Assembly: GCA_016744475.1 (NCBI GenBank)
Contig: JADGEH010000006.1
Location: 1 to 64,000 of the forward strand
DNA length: 64,000 bases
Direction of reading: 5' to 3'
Source: Thiotrichales bacterium
GTDB taxonomy: Bacteria; Pseudomonadota; Gammaproteobacteria; Beggiatoales; Beggiatoaceae
This document shows, piece after piece, positions 55,818 to 64,000 of the stretch (position 1 is the first letter of the stretch; each line of letters begins with the position of its first letter). A program made the translations under genes and the position numbers. The notes beneath the pieces are model-generated. The model worked only from the letters and a program-made list of their open reading frames with translations. It ran no database searches and was not told where the DNA came from.

Positions 55818-56180
55818 CGTTCCCACGTTTTACGTCACTGCCATGCAGTGAAGCCCCAAAGGGGCGACATCTATAGGGAACATAAATCAGTTGTGCGACA
55901 GACCTGGCAGGTTTCCAAAACCTGCCAGGTCTTGAACACGATGCTCCAGTACAACTGAAATATTATCTCTATATATAGCTAAATGACATCATTTATAGGC
56001 TTGCGATAGAGCCAAGCCCAAGACTGCCAGTCCTTCAAGGACTGGCAGTCTTAACAACTGATATAATTTTGCTATATAGCCAGGGGCATCGCCCTGGGCT
56101 GTATCAATCACGCCCCGCTGGGGCTTAAAAATACTTCACTGAATGGCAGTGACGTTTTGGACGCTCTGCGTGGGAACAAG
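55818..56180. repeat. Nested composite of family D, E and C elements
   Basis: The outer arms are family D (TCACTGCCATGCAGTGAAG, GCCCCAAAGGGGC; right GCCCCGCTGGGGC, CTTCACTGAATGGCAGTGA). Inside lies an E palindrome (ACCTGGCAGG/CCTGCCAGGT, 55906-55932) with its own flanking arms CAGTTGTGC and GTACAACTG. Next is family C (55970-56078) with TATATAGCTAAAT and GCTATATAG. Then a CCAGGGGCATCGCCCTGGG stem. Sequence 55692-55795 just left of it is another palindrome (GTAGGGTGCGCAC...CGGCGCAAACCCTAC). Confidence 0.8.
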
Positions 56181-56194
56181 GGACCCCTACGCAT

Positions 56195-59100
56195 TTACGA
56201 CAAAAACCGTCGTCGCCACAACACTAAAGCGGCCAATATCGCTACGCCGAGTAGCTGCCAGATGACATCGAATGGGTGGGCGTAAAACATTAACAAAGCC
56301 ACTGTCAGTGCTACCAAACCTAACGCCAGCGCGATTTGACCTGTAATGGGCGGTAAATTGAGTAGTTTGAATTGCCATATTAAGAACCAAACACCTAGCA
56401 ACACGGCTCCCATTAAACTCAACCAAAAACCCCATACGCGGGTATCTTTGCCGATATAAGCCACAGTAAAACCCGCTTCTTCGGCGGATTTATTGGCATA
56501 GAGTTTTTCAAACGCGAAATGTACGCCTTGCTTGGGCACATCGAGTTGTAGGTTAAGTGGCAGGGTATTTTGCTGATATTGTGGCGACATTTTTCGCGCA
56601 CTTAAGCTGGAAGGAATATCGGTGTTTTGAACGATACCGCCTGTGCGAATGTCTAAATTGGTCTTCGGCTGTCGGTATTCGACTCCCGCAGGCAGGTACA
56701 CGTCCCAGCGCGTGTGGGTGGCGAGGATGTCGGGACGTGGCAATTGCACGCTTAAGCTGCCGCGTTGTTCGACTTTATCGTGCTGCACGGCGTACACCAG
56801 TTGTAGCGGGAAACCGCTGGTGGCGTTGATCATTTTCAGCAAAATCGAGCGTCCGTCGTCGGCACGCGCGGGTTTTTCACCTTTGCCGCCGACTTCGGCT
56901 GACCAGACTTCGGCATTTTCAGGCAGTTGTAAGCGTAAAAATTGTTTGCGGCTGTTGCGCACGGTGTAATGCGCGGTGGTGACTTCTAAGCCGTCGCGGG
57001 TGAATAAGGTGTCGTAACGGGCTTTTTCGATGTTTGCCACTTGTACGTCCACTTCTTTATGCCGGGTGATTTTTAAGCCTAGGCTGTAGGGCGGATGCAC
57101 GTAACGATAGGCGAGCAGGATGGGGTTGGTGGTTTTTAACACCAATTGCTGCGGCAATTCGTTCAAATCTAAAGTGGACAGGTTTTCCAGTTGCGCCGCC
57201 TGCACTTCCACAGCCGCTAGGGCTTCGACCGCAATGCGCCCAAATTCGACTTCCGCTTCCGGCACTGCTGGTGTGGGCACCACAGAATTGTCTCCGCCTT
57301 CGGGTAAAATCTGTTCATAATTCAACTCGATACGAAACTGTCCTTGCATTTCTTGAGTGAAATCAACTTGCACATTTTGCCGCTTATCGACGGCTTTGAC
57401 TTGGTAATTACGCAAGGCCGGACTGCTTAATCCCAGCAAATTTACCGACGGCGGTAATTGCAGTTGTAAGGCCATTAAGCTGCCAGATTTGACGTTGAGT
57501 TCTAGCGTCGTCGCGCCTTTTAAGGTCACGTCGCCAATGGAAATCAAGGTGTCCACTTGCGCGTCGAATTTACCCGCTTTGCGCTCCGGCGCGACGGCTT
57601 TGACCATCAGTATCGGGTCGGGATCAATGTATTTGTAAGTATGTGCCACGGTCATTTTCAGGGCTTGACGCACAAAGGCGGGTAATTGATTTTCGCCGAC
57701 TTTAGACACGCGCTCGGCTTGCAGCGGTTGCAGCGCCAATTCTTGTCCTGACAGCAACGCTAACATGCCGCGCTGACGGTGGACTTGTGCCGCCCGCAGC
57801 AGCGGTACTGCGACGGATTCCGCCGTATCGCCCGCAGGGCCGCCCAGCAAGCGCTCATATTGCACTTCAAAGCGAAATTCGCCTTTGATTTGGCGATCCA
57901 GAAACACGCTGACGGTTTGTGTGTCTTCAGTGCTGGTGGCTCGCCAATCCGCCACGCCACCGCTGCTGGCTTGGATGCGATTAATTTGCACATCGGCGGG
58001 CATATTGAGCGTCAGCACATTGGTTTCGCCACGAGTGATTTCATACACAATCAGCGCACGCCCGTGCAACACGCCTTCTTCGGCATGAACCGCATGATAC
58101 AAACTGGCATTAGCGCGGAGTTGATCTTCTACATCTTCAGGAATCGCTTCGGTCCAGCTCAGTTCTACTTGCTCGCGCAAAGGCACATGAGCGGAGGCCA
58201 AGGTGTGCAGCGTCTCACCTTCGCCGACGTAATGGGCTTGCACGCTGGCAGCGGGATCAATATTGACTTCTTTACGCCCTGGCAGTTTGAGTTCAATTTT
58301 GGAAATCGGCACGGGTAGAATGTGCAATTGCGCACTCGGCGGCCCGGTGTCTTGAATGACTGGCGTTTGAAACAGTAATTGCACCTGATGTTGTCCCACG
58401 CCTTTAATCAAAGTGCTGAGGATTTTTTCAGGCTGACCGCCCCCTTTGCGTTGCGTGGCGGTGTCGTCTTCATCCAGCAACAATACCGCTGGTTCGCCGT
58501 CCACTCGCGCACCGCTTAAAATCACGCTGGCAGGCAATAAGGGCAATTTGAATTGTTCATCGCTGAAGACTTCAACTTGCAGCAAAGCCTCCCAAAACAG
58601 CGCGTCGTCTTTTAACTCGCCGTGATAAAAAGCTCTACCTAAGCTGTAGCCTTCGAGTGTGGGCATCCGCCAAGTGACTTGCACCAAGCGCGTGGCAGGT
58701 AATTGCGCCACCACGCGCGTGTTGTCACCGCGCTGCTTTTGCTTCACGCCCACGGCGGGCGTGATGGCGACATCCAATTTTGTTCCCGGCAATTCCAGCA
58801 ACACATCCGTGCCTGCCGCAGGCGGTAAGCTCACCGCTAATTGCCAAGCTTTTTCATGTCCCGTCGCATCTAATTGGTATCTGAGCAGCAAATGGTATTG
58901 CCCTGCTTTGCGACTCACCCAACTCAAACCTTCAGGCCCATTCACCAACTGCACGGCTTGTCCGTCAATTTCGGCTTTGCTCAGCGCGATGTGGCTGGCC
59001 AGCAGCGGGATTTCCGTCCATTCATCTTCATGCACTTGAATGTTTAGCTCAATTTCGACGTAGGCCAGTTGCCGTTGTTCAAAGGTATTGACTTTAATCG

Positions 59101-59320
59101 TCGCACTGGCCTGTCCGATGGCATAAGGCGCAGGCGCGGATTTTTTCGCAGGGGTCGCCTGCTCCAGCAAGTCGGTGTAGTTCGTCAACGGCACTCGCAC
59201 TTCGCCGCTGGCAGGGCTTGGATGATCGGTCAGCGGTATATCAGGCAACGAAGCCTGGGTCACAGGCGTGAGTAAAAAAGGTGAGCACAGCAGCACAGCA
59301 AAAAGCAGCTTTTTCATCAA
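56195..59320 (-). CDS. Large exported membrane-anchored protein of unknown function
   Basis: 1041 aa. Signal peptide 1-24 (LLFAVLLCSPFLLTPVTQAS). A long extracytoplasmic region (25-960) of beta-strand appearance follows, with repeated LPLLPASVILSGARVDGEPA-like and LELPG/LQLPPSVNLLGL units. The C-terminus has three hydrophobic segments (about 965-985, 992-1012, 1015-1033) and ends RRRF. There is no cysteine-rich region, heme site or catalytic motif. Not recognised. It has its own ATG at 59320 with GGAGGA upstream. Long duplicated beta-domains suggest a periplasmic or surface structural role. Monocistronic, high-GC compared with the 43-47 kb island. Confidence 0.75.
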   Translation of the reverse strand: MMKKLLFAVLLCSPFLLTPVTQASLPDIPLTDHPSPASGEVRVPLTNYTDLLEQATPAKKSAPAPYAIGQASATIKVNTFEQRQLAYVEIELNIQVHEDEWTEIPLLASHIALSKAEIDGQAVQLVNGPEGLSWVSRKAGQYHLLLRYQLDATGHEKAWQLAVSLPPAAGTDVLLELPGTKLDVAITPAVGVKQKQRGDNTRVVAQLPATRLVQVTWRMPTLEGYSLGRAFYHGELKDDALFWEALLQVEVFSDEQFKLPLLPASVILSGARVDGEPAVLLLDEDDTATQRKGGGQPEKILSTLIKGVGQHQVQLLFQTPVIQDTGPPSAQLHILPVPISKIELKLPGRKEVNIDPAASVQAHYVGEGETLHTLASAHVPLREQVELSWTEAIPEDVEDQLRANASLYHAVHAEEGVLHGRALIVYEITRGETNVLTLNMPADVQINRIQASSGGVADWRATSTEDTQTVSVFLDRQIKGEFRFEVQYERLLGGPAGDTAESVAVPLLRAAQVHRQRGMLALLSGQELALQPLQAERVSKVGENQLPAFVRQALKMTVAHTYKYIDPDPILMVKAVAPERKAGKFDAQVDTLISIGDVTLKGATTLELNVKSGSLMALQLQLPPSVNLLGLSSPALRNYQVKAVDKRQNVQVDFTQEMQGQFRIELNYEQILPEGGDNSVVPTPAVPEAEVEFGRIAVEALAAVEVQAAQLENLSTLDLNELPQQLVLKTTNPILLAYRYVHPPYSLGLKITRHKEVDVQVANIEKARYDTLFTRDGLEVTTAHYTVRNSRKQFLRLQLPENAEVWSAEVGGKGEKPARADDGRSILLKMINATSGFPLQLVYAVQHDKVEQRGSLSVQLPRPDILATHTRWDVYLPAGVEYRQPKTNLDIRTGGIVQNTDIPSSLSARKMSPQYQQNTLPLNLQLDVPKQGVHFAFEKLYANKSAEEAGFTVAYIGKDTRVWGFWLSLMGAVLLGVWFLIWQFKLLNLPPITGQIALALGLVALTVALLMFYAHPFDVIWQLLGVAILAALVLWRRRFLS

Positions 59321-59348
59321 GACATCCTCCGGGAAGCAAACAGCTTAA

Positions 59349-59627
59349 GAGTCTATACAAAGATAAGGTATCTCGCAGGTCAAACTTTTCTGTTTCCCGC
59401 ACAAAGCGTGTGGGAGCGAGACATTAAGAGACAAGGATGTGTTAAGCGATAGTGAAGCGGATTAACCAGCGCAATGGATTTTAGGGAGGCTGTAGCAGCT
59501 AGCGTGTATCGTGTAGATATTTATCAGGCAGCGATATAGAGAATAGCGAGATGATTTTGCTGCCATCGTGCTATCTATTTGCACAAGCCCTATTGCTTAA
59601 ATAAAAATTTCTAATAAACTCCGGGGG
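59349..59627. other. Region upstream of rnpB
   Basis: Contains a degenerate family A end (AAGAGTCTATACAAAGAT at 59348-59365) and a hairpin CCCGCACAAAGCGTGTGGGA (59398-59417). It presumably holds the rnpB promoter; a -10-like TAATAA lies at 59613, with no convincing -35. Confidence 0.35.
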
Positions 59628-60012
59628 CAAGTTGGTCGGGCAGTCGCGGCGAGGCTCGTTCTCGTCGAGGAAAGTCCGGGCTCCATAGGATAGAGTGCCA
59701 GGTAATGCCTGGGAGGCGTGAGTCTACGGATAGTGCCGCAGAAAATATACCGCCTATGACTCATTTGATGGGTGATGGGTAAGGGTGAAATGGTGCGGTA
59801 AGAGCGCACCGCGCGCCTGGTAACAGGTGTGGCAGGGAAAACCCCACTCGGAGCAAGACCAAATAGGGAAGCAGATGTGTTTATCGCATCGGGCGTGATC
59901 CGCGTCGCTTCCGGGTAGGTTGCTTGAGAGACATGGTGACATGTTCTCCAGATGAATGATTGCCTCGTTTGCTCACGCAAATAGACAGAACCCGGCTTAC
60001 AGACCAACTTGC
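59628..60012 (+). ncRNA. rnpB: RNase P RNA
   Basis: Catalytic RNA of RNase P (tRNA 5' maturation), bacterial type A. The ends pair: GCAAGTTGGTC at 59628 with GACCAACTTGC at 60002-60012. The P4 region GAGGAAAGTCCGGGCTCC (59667-59684) and its partner near ACAGAACCCGGCTTAC are conserved. The interior has GGTAAGGGTGAAA, GGTGCGGTAAGAGCGCACC and TGGTAACAGGTG. The antisense frame of 136 codons here is not a gene. Confidence 0.95.
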
Positions 60013-60056
60013 TATTGATTTCTTGATGTGATGTGAAAAAATCTTTCCCATATCAG

Positions 60057-60149
60057 CTAGGCTTTGTTGACATTTGGATACTGACGGCTATTTGCCCCTC
60101 AAAAATGGCGCTAAAAATCCAAACAGCCCCAAATGTCAACAGAGCCTAG
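60057..60149. repeat. MITE-like element with CTAGGCT ends
   Basis: Ends CTAGGCTTTGTTGACATTTGG and CCAAATGTCAACAGAGCCTAG are complementary with two mismatches. Inner TTTGCCCCTCAAAAATGG. About 93 bp. The right end also occurs alone at 21336-21353. It lies between rnpB and the DUF4124 gene. Confidence 0.75.
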
Positions 60150-60172
60150 AAAAGTATATTTAGGAGATAAAA

Positions 60173-60676
60173 ATGAAACCGTGGTTATTTTTGAGTGTGG
60201 CTTTGTTCTTTGTTTCTCTATCGGCAGGGGCTGTACAGGTCTATCAATGGCTGGATGCAGAAGGTAATTTGCACTTTTCTCAAACGCCGCCGCCTGAAGA
60301 CGTGGGAGCCACGCAACGAGAAGTGCGTCCGCCTGCCACCAGCATTCCTGACGCGGTGGATGCTGAAAAAGATAAATCTGATGCGCCATTGGGTGAAGAC
60401 GCTGAAAAAGTCTTAAAAGACCTGTCGCCCACGCAATTGCGTGCCTATAACTGTCAGCAAGCCAAAGCTTATCTAGCCCGCGTGCAACAAGCGATACAAG
60501 CTGCAAGCGCTCCTGCTGCTCCCGCTAAGCCTAAAAACGATAACCCAGCAGTAGCACAAACATCGGATACACCGGATAATAAAACGCCGCCTCCACCTCC
60601 CCCGAAGCAAGGTAAAGCGGACCTTGAGTCTGCACAAAAAAGCGTGGATCAATATTGCGCTCCTCCCACCCCGTAA
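60173..60676 (+). CDS. DUF4124 domain exported protein
   Basis: 167 aa with a signal peptide (1-20, LSAGAV). Residues 21-55 fit DUF4124 (VYQWLDAEGNLHFSQTPPP). A low-complexity Pro/Ala/Lys region follows, ending with SVDQYCAPPTP. The family is periplasmic with no assigned reaction. SD AGGAGAT. 27 bp before the methyltransferase gene, probably the same transcript. Confidence 0.88.
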   Translation: MKPWLFLSVALFFVSLSAGAVQVYQWLDAEGNLHFSQTPPPEDVGATQREVRPPATSIPDAVDAEKDKSDAPLGEDAEKVLKDLSPTQLRAYNCQQAKAYLARVQQAIQAASAPAAPAKPKNDNPAVAQTSDTPDNKTPPPPPPKQGKADLESAQKSVDQYCAPPTP

Positions 60677-60703
60677 TGCTGAAAAATAAAGTGATGAAAT
60701 ACT

Positions 60704-61354
60704 ATGGATATTGAAAAAGCCCGTTTTAACATGGTTGAACAACAAATTCGTCCTTGGGATGTACTCAACCAACGCATTCTGAATTTGTTTATGGAAGTCC
60801 CGCGTGAACATTTTGTTCCCCAAGGTTTTGCCTCTTTTGCTTTTGCTGATATGCAAATTCCTTTAGGGCAAGGACAAATGATGCTAGAGCCTAAGCTCGA
60901 AGCGCGGATGCTACAAACGCTTGAGGTCACGGCCTCTGATAATGTGTTGGAAATTGGTACTGGCAGTGCGTTTACCACGGCATTGCTGGCTAAGCTCGGA
61001 CATCATGTGTGGAGTTTAGACATCGTGCCTGAGTTTACTCAACAAGCAGAGACTAAACTCGCGGCTTTAGACATTGAAAATGTGACTTTGGAAACCGCAG
61101 ATGTGTTTGACGATTATTCCCCACAAGTCAATTACGACGTGATCGCGGTGACGGGTTCCATGCCTTTACAAGAAGACTTGCAACAATACTTAACCGTGGG
61201 TGGACGTTTATTTATGATCGTCGGCAGTGAGCCTGTGATGGAAGCCCGCTTGATTCGTCGCCTCAGTGCTACTCAATGGAGCACGGAATCTTTGTTTGAA
61301 ACCAAAGTCCCTGCACTGCAAAACGTGCCAGAACCTGAAGCCTTTATATTCTAA
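60704..61354 (+). CDS. Protein-L-isoaspartate O-methyltransferase family protein
   Basis: 216 aa PCMT-like SAM methyltransferase for isoaspartyl repair. Motifs: MVEQQIRPWDVLN, PREHFVPQG, LGQGQMMLEPKLEARML, the SAM-binding VLEIGTGSAFTTALLA, VWSLDI and YDVIAVTGSMP. This branch typically precedes tolC in gammaproteobacteria, as here. Overlaps the rhodanese gene by 1 bp (TAATG). Confidence 0.9.
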   Translation: MDIEKARFNMVEQQIRPWDVLNQRILNLFMEVPREHFVPQGFASFAFADMQIPLGQGQMMLEPKLEARMLQTLEVTASDNVLEIGTGSAFTTALLAKLGHHVWSLDIVPEFTQQAETKLAALDIENVTLETADVFDDYSPQVNYDVIAVTGSMPLQEDLQQYLTVGGRLFMIVGSEPVMEARLIRRLSATQWSTESLFETKVPALQNVPEPEAFIF

Positions 61355-61671
61355 TGCGGCAGATGCGCCCCACTGAATTGCAGCGCTATCTGCAATCCGG
61401 TCAATCGCCTTTATTATTGGATGTGCGAGAATCCTGGGAATTTGACATTTGTCAAATTGCTGGGTCGCAATTAGTCCCCATGCGGCAAATACCTCAATAC
61501 TTACCGCAACTTCCCTCCGAACAAGACATCGTGGTGATCTGTCATCACGGCGTTCGCAGCCTGCAAGTGGCACGTTTTCTGGAACATTCAGGCTTTTCTC
61601 AAGTGATTAATCTTTATGGCGGTGTAGACTTGTGGGCGCAGGAAGTTGACCTCACCATGCCCACTTATTGA
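61354..61671 (+). CDS. Rhodanese-like sulfurtransferase
   Basis: 105 aa single rhodanese domain. Active-site loop CHHGVRS, with the catalytic Cys at residue 71. LLLDVRESWEFDICQIAGS at the N-terminal half and LYGGVDLWAQEVD at the end are typical. It sits between PCMT and TolC genes; coupled by TAATG to the former. Cytoplasmic, transfers sulfane sulfur. Physiological acceptor unknown. Confidence 0.9.
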   Translation: MRQMRPTELQRYLQSGQSPLLLDVRESWEFDICQIAGSQLVPMRQIPQYLPQLPSEQDIVVICHHGVRSLQVARFLEHSGFSQVINLYGGVDLWAQEVDLTMPTY

Positions 61672-61747
61672 TCGCGTAAAGTCTAAGCATCGAATTGATC
61701 CGTCTTCGTATACCTTCTCAATCTTCTTAACTCAAGGAATTTGGCTT

Positions 61748-63280
61748 ATGCAACACAAACCACACGCTTATCGCAGTGCTCTGACTGCTTTGGTGTTATG
61801 CGCATGCAGCATGTCGGCAATGGGCAAAAGCCTGAATGATTTTTATCAAATGGCAAAAACCAGTGACCCTGGTTTTCGAGTCGCTGATTTAGAACGCGAA
61901 GCCGCTCGTGAACGGCGAGCACAAGCTGCTTCAGCCTTTAAGCCTTCCGCGTCTGCACAAGCTAATTACGGCAAAAACTGGAATCAAGAATTTAAAAAAA
62001 TCGCGGATAGTAGCGGTTATACCCTGTCCTTGAACTACCACCTTTATAACCGTACACGCGGTATTCAATTGACGCAAAGTGACCGTGCGATTGAAAAAAC
62101 CGAAGCCGGTTATCAGGCCGCAGAACAAGGCTTAATGCTACAAGTCGCACAGCTTTATTTCAGCGTGCTGGGGGCTATTGATGACTTGGTGTTTTCCCGT
62201 GTGGCTAAAGAAGCCATTGGCAAGCAGTTAGAACAAAGTCAACAACGTTTTGATGTGGGCTTAATTGCTATCACTGATGTGCAAGAATCACAAGCGGGTT
62301 ATGACTTAGCCGTGGCGAATGAAATTCAAGCACAAAATGCTTTGGATACGGCCTATGAAGCCCTGCGAGAAGTGGTGGGTGAATACTATAACAACTTAGA
62401 TATTTTAAAAAATGACATCCCTTTATTAAAGCCAGACCCAGACTCTATTGATGCCTGGATAGAACAAGCCTTAAGCAATAATCCGCTGATGGCATCGGCT
62501 CAATTTGATGTAGAAATCTCTAAAGAAGCGATTAATTTACGCCGTGCTGCCAACTATCCCATCGTAGCGGTGAGTGCCTCGCACAGCTATTCCGATCAAC
62601 AACAAAACGGCTTTGGTAGCCACGGCATCAGCAATGGTGCGGGCTTATCTTTACAAATGCCCTTTGATCTCAGTGGTCTAGTACGCGCACAAACCCGCGA
62701 AGCCCAAGTGCAATACAGCCAAACGCTAGACCGTTTAGAAAAACAACGTCGCCAAGTACAACGCAATGTGCGCAATGCCTATCTCAATGTGCAATCTGGT
62801 ATCAGCCGAGTCACCGCTCTCAAACAAGCCGTGGTCTCCAACGAAACCGCCTACAGCGCGACGTTGACAGGTTTTGATGTAGGCACCCGTACTTCTGTCG
62901 ATGTGCTCAATGCCCGTCAATCCTTACTCAATGCCCAACGTAATTACACCAGTGCCCGTTATGCCTATATTCTCAGCACCTTATCCTTAAAACAAGCGGC
63001 TGGATTACTCGTTGATGAAGATATGAGCAAGCTCAGCGAATGGTTAAAACCTGTGCCTGATGGCAAAAATAGCTTAGACATTGTGGAAGGACACACACGC
63101 ACCTGGGAACAAACCGTTGAAGCCAAGCGTCAGGAAGAACTCAATGAACGTTTAGCCATTGAAGAAGAAGCTCGACGTCAAGCCGAAGCTGAAGCGGCTG
63201 CCGCATTAGAAGCTGAAGGCTTGAGTGCTGATGATGCCACCAATGTGGATGCAGAAATTGAACGCTTGTTAGCAGAATAA
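61748..63280 (+). CDS. TolC-family outer membrane efflux protein
   Basis: 510 aa. Signal peptide about 1-24 (VLCACSMSAMGKS), then the duplicated TolC pattern: FYQMAKTSDPGFRVADLERE, RRAQAASAFKPS and long coiled-coil repeats (FDVGLIAITDVQESQAGYDL; FDVGTRTSVDVLNARQSLL). The C-terminal ~55 residues are a charged Glu/Ala coil (EEARRQAEAEAAAA...), longer than in E. coli. It forms the outer membrane channel of type I secretion or RND pumps. The start at 61748 has AAGGA; a longer frame reaches back to 61646. Confidence 0.92.
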   Translation: MQHKPHAYRSALTALVLCACSMSAMGKSLNDFYQMAKTSDPGFRVADLEREAARERRAQAASAFKPSASAQANYGKNWNQEFKKIADSSGYTLSLNYHLYNRTRGIQLTQSDRAIEKTEAGYQAAEQGLMLQVAQLYFSVLGAIDDLVFSRVAKEAIGKQLEQSQQRFDVGLIAITDVQESQAGYDLAVANEIQAQNALDTAYEALREVVGEYYNNLDILKNDIPLLKPDPDSIDAWIEQALSNNPLMASAQFDVEISKEAINLRRAANYPIVAVSASHSYSDQQQNGFGSHGISNGAGLSLQMPFDLSGLVRAQTREAQVQYSQTLDRLEKQRRQVQRNVRNAYLNVQSGISRVTALKQAVVSNETAYSATLTGFDVGTRTSVDVLNARQSLLNAQRNYTSARYAYILSTLSLKQAAGLLVDEDMSKLSEWLKPVPDGKNSLDIVEGHTRTWEQTVEAKRQEELNERLAIEEEARRQAEAEAAAALEAEGLSADDATNVDAEIERLLAE

Positions 63281-63298
63281 AGCGCTTTGTGTAACATC

Positions 63299-63403
63299 TA
63301 TAGCTAAAGTACATCATTTATAAGCTTGCGATAGAGCCAAACCCAAGACTGCCAGTCCTTGAAGGACTGGCAGTCTTCACAACTGATGTCATTTTGCTAT
63401 ATA
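63299..63403. repeat. Family C element, copy 6
   Basis: TATAGCTAAAGTACATCATT at the left, AAGACTGCCAGTCCTT hairpin in the middle and CTGATGTCATTTTGCTATAT at the right. Just after the tolC stop. A weak family A remnant (ATTCGTATAGATGCTTAAG) lies at 63466-63485. Confidence 0.85.
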
Positions 63404-63569
63404 TCAATGCATAAGATTGTAGCGAAAAGTGGTTCTTTTAAGACTGTTTTGCCGCTGATAATCTAGTATTCGTATAGATGCTTAAGCCCTATTTTTGACA
63501 AAGTTTTAGACTTCAGACTGCGCATGGAGTAAATTAAGCGGTACTTTCATACTAAGGAGAATAAAAGGC

Positions 63570-64000
63570 ATGTTAAACCTTTGTTATCGTTTTATTTCTA
63601 TATTGTTATTAAGCGTTTTACTGCTGCCCGCTCAAGCCCTTGAGCCTGTTGCTCAAATCCCTGAAGCTAACGACGCACCGGATACTTTGATTGCAGTGGC
63701 CGCAGAACAAAACATCCCCTCTAGCGAGATTCATACGCAAATTAGTCAAGCCCCTTACTTTCTATTTTTCAGCCATGAAGGCACTTTTTTAAACAGTCAA
63801 GCCATACCGGAAGCCGCGAAAGGTTCATTGGCTCAGGTGGCTAACTTTTTAGTAAAACAACAAGTTACCGTCATGTTATCAGGACATTTTGATGAGGATG
63901 ATTTAAACGCTTTGACAGCCCATGACATTATTCCCATTGAACGCCAAGGGGCTGCGGCTGACATCGTGACCGCCTTGTTACAATGCGAACCCACACCATC
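63570..64000 (+). CDS. Exported NifX/NifB-C-like domain protein (partial)
   Basis: The first 143 codons of a gene that runs off the window. The signal peptide (MLNLCYRFISILLLSVLLL, to about 24) is preceded by AAGGAG. Residues 60-140 resemble the dinitrogenase iron-molybdenum cofactor-binding fold: YFLFFSHEGTFLNS, AQVANFLVKQQVTVMLSGHF, DLNALTAHDIIPIERQGAAA. Usually this domain is cytoplasmic and serves FeMo-co or Fe-S scaffolding; the signal peptide is odd. The C-terminus is outside the window. Confidence 0.65.
   Translation, partial: MLNLCYRFISILLLSVLLLPAQALEPVAQIPEANDAPDTLIAVAAEQNIPSSEIHTQISQAPYFLFFSHEGTFLNSQAIPEAAKGSLAQVANFLVKQQVTVMLSGHFDEDDLNALTAHDIIPIERQGAAADIVTALLQCEPTP

Noticed and set aside
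57779..58318. 179-codon plus-strand ORF within the 56195-59320 gene
   Set aside because: It lies antisense to a gene with a signal peptide and domain pattern; no SD or recognisable feature.
59597..60007. 136-codon antisense ORF over RNase P RNA
   Set aside because: The region is a well-formed rnpB gene with pairing ends and conserved P4 sequence; the ORF is a shadow.

Overview
The window looks like a chromosomal segment of a sulfur-oxidising gammaproteobacterium, most likely a Beggiatoaceae/Thiotrichales filamentous form. The basis is a flavocytochrome c sulfide dehydrogenase pair (fccAB), several small c-type cytochromes, typical gammaproteobacterial housekeeping genes (rtcB, rlmD, rnpB, PCMT-rhodanese-TolC), a very large stock of hybrid sensor kinases, and an exceptional density of short palindromic and miniature inverted-repeat elements in nearly every intergenic gap. 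The genus is inferred from gene content and was not tested by any search.

Layout. 0-7 kb: a lipoyl-domain dihydrolipoamide dehydrogenase, fccAB with a terminator, then a diheme cytochrome, a membrane-anchored tetraheme NapC/NirT-type cytochrome and an exported ankyrin protein, which together suggest periplasmic sulfur and electron handling. 7-10.8 kb: an FKBP-type isomerase between two inverted copies of one miniature element, an HTH-ATPase, a short promoter-RBS-terminator unit with a 13-codon ORF, and rtcB. 10.8-15.5 kb: a translationally coupled pair of KAP and NACHT P-loop NTPases, the NACHT protein carrying a Ser-Arg/Ser-Leu tract of about 83 residues encoded by a hexanucleotide repeat. 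16-17.8 kb: a monoheme cytochrome, a thioredoxin and a PIG-L deacetylase.

18-38.5 kb is a signalling region: six sensor kinases, most of them hybrids, with two orphan periplasmic binding proteins (NMT1/CmpA-like and PhnD-like), a Nudix-ThiE fusion and a DUF58 protein. 38.6-41.1 kb is a minor-pilin operon of a PilC-like protein and three tandem pilins. 41-48.2 kb looks like an accessory or conflict island: a STAND-like ATPase; an AT-rich three-gene operon encoding a V4R-like sensor protein, a PNP/UDP-type nucleosidase and an L-asparaginase with an extra C-terminal domain; and a truncated NTPase. I consider the V4R-nucleosidase-asparaginase operon and the KAP-NACHT pair the best candidates for undescribed systems. 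48.7-51.3 kb: a cyclase fragment and an ammonium transporter fused to a chemotaxis signalling domain. 51.7-64 kb: rlmD, an HNH nuclease, a possibly frameshifted lipoprotein gene, a 1041-residue exported protein, rnpB, a DUF4124 protein, a PCMT-rhodanese-TolC operon and the start of an exported NifX-like protein.

Repeats. At least six families were recognised by eye. Family A (about 164 bp, ends AGAGCCTATACGAA) and family B (about 77-167 bp, ends AGACTTGTTGC) are MITE-like. Family C (about 105 bp) is built around a perfect GACTGCCAGTCC palindrome. Family D is a long compound palindrome of GCCCC/GGGGC and CCAGGGC/GCCCTGG stems. Family E has an ACCTG-CAGGT core, and family F has GTAGGATGGGTAG ends. 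They nest in one another, and several provide the stop codons of adjacent genes.
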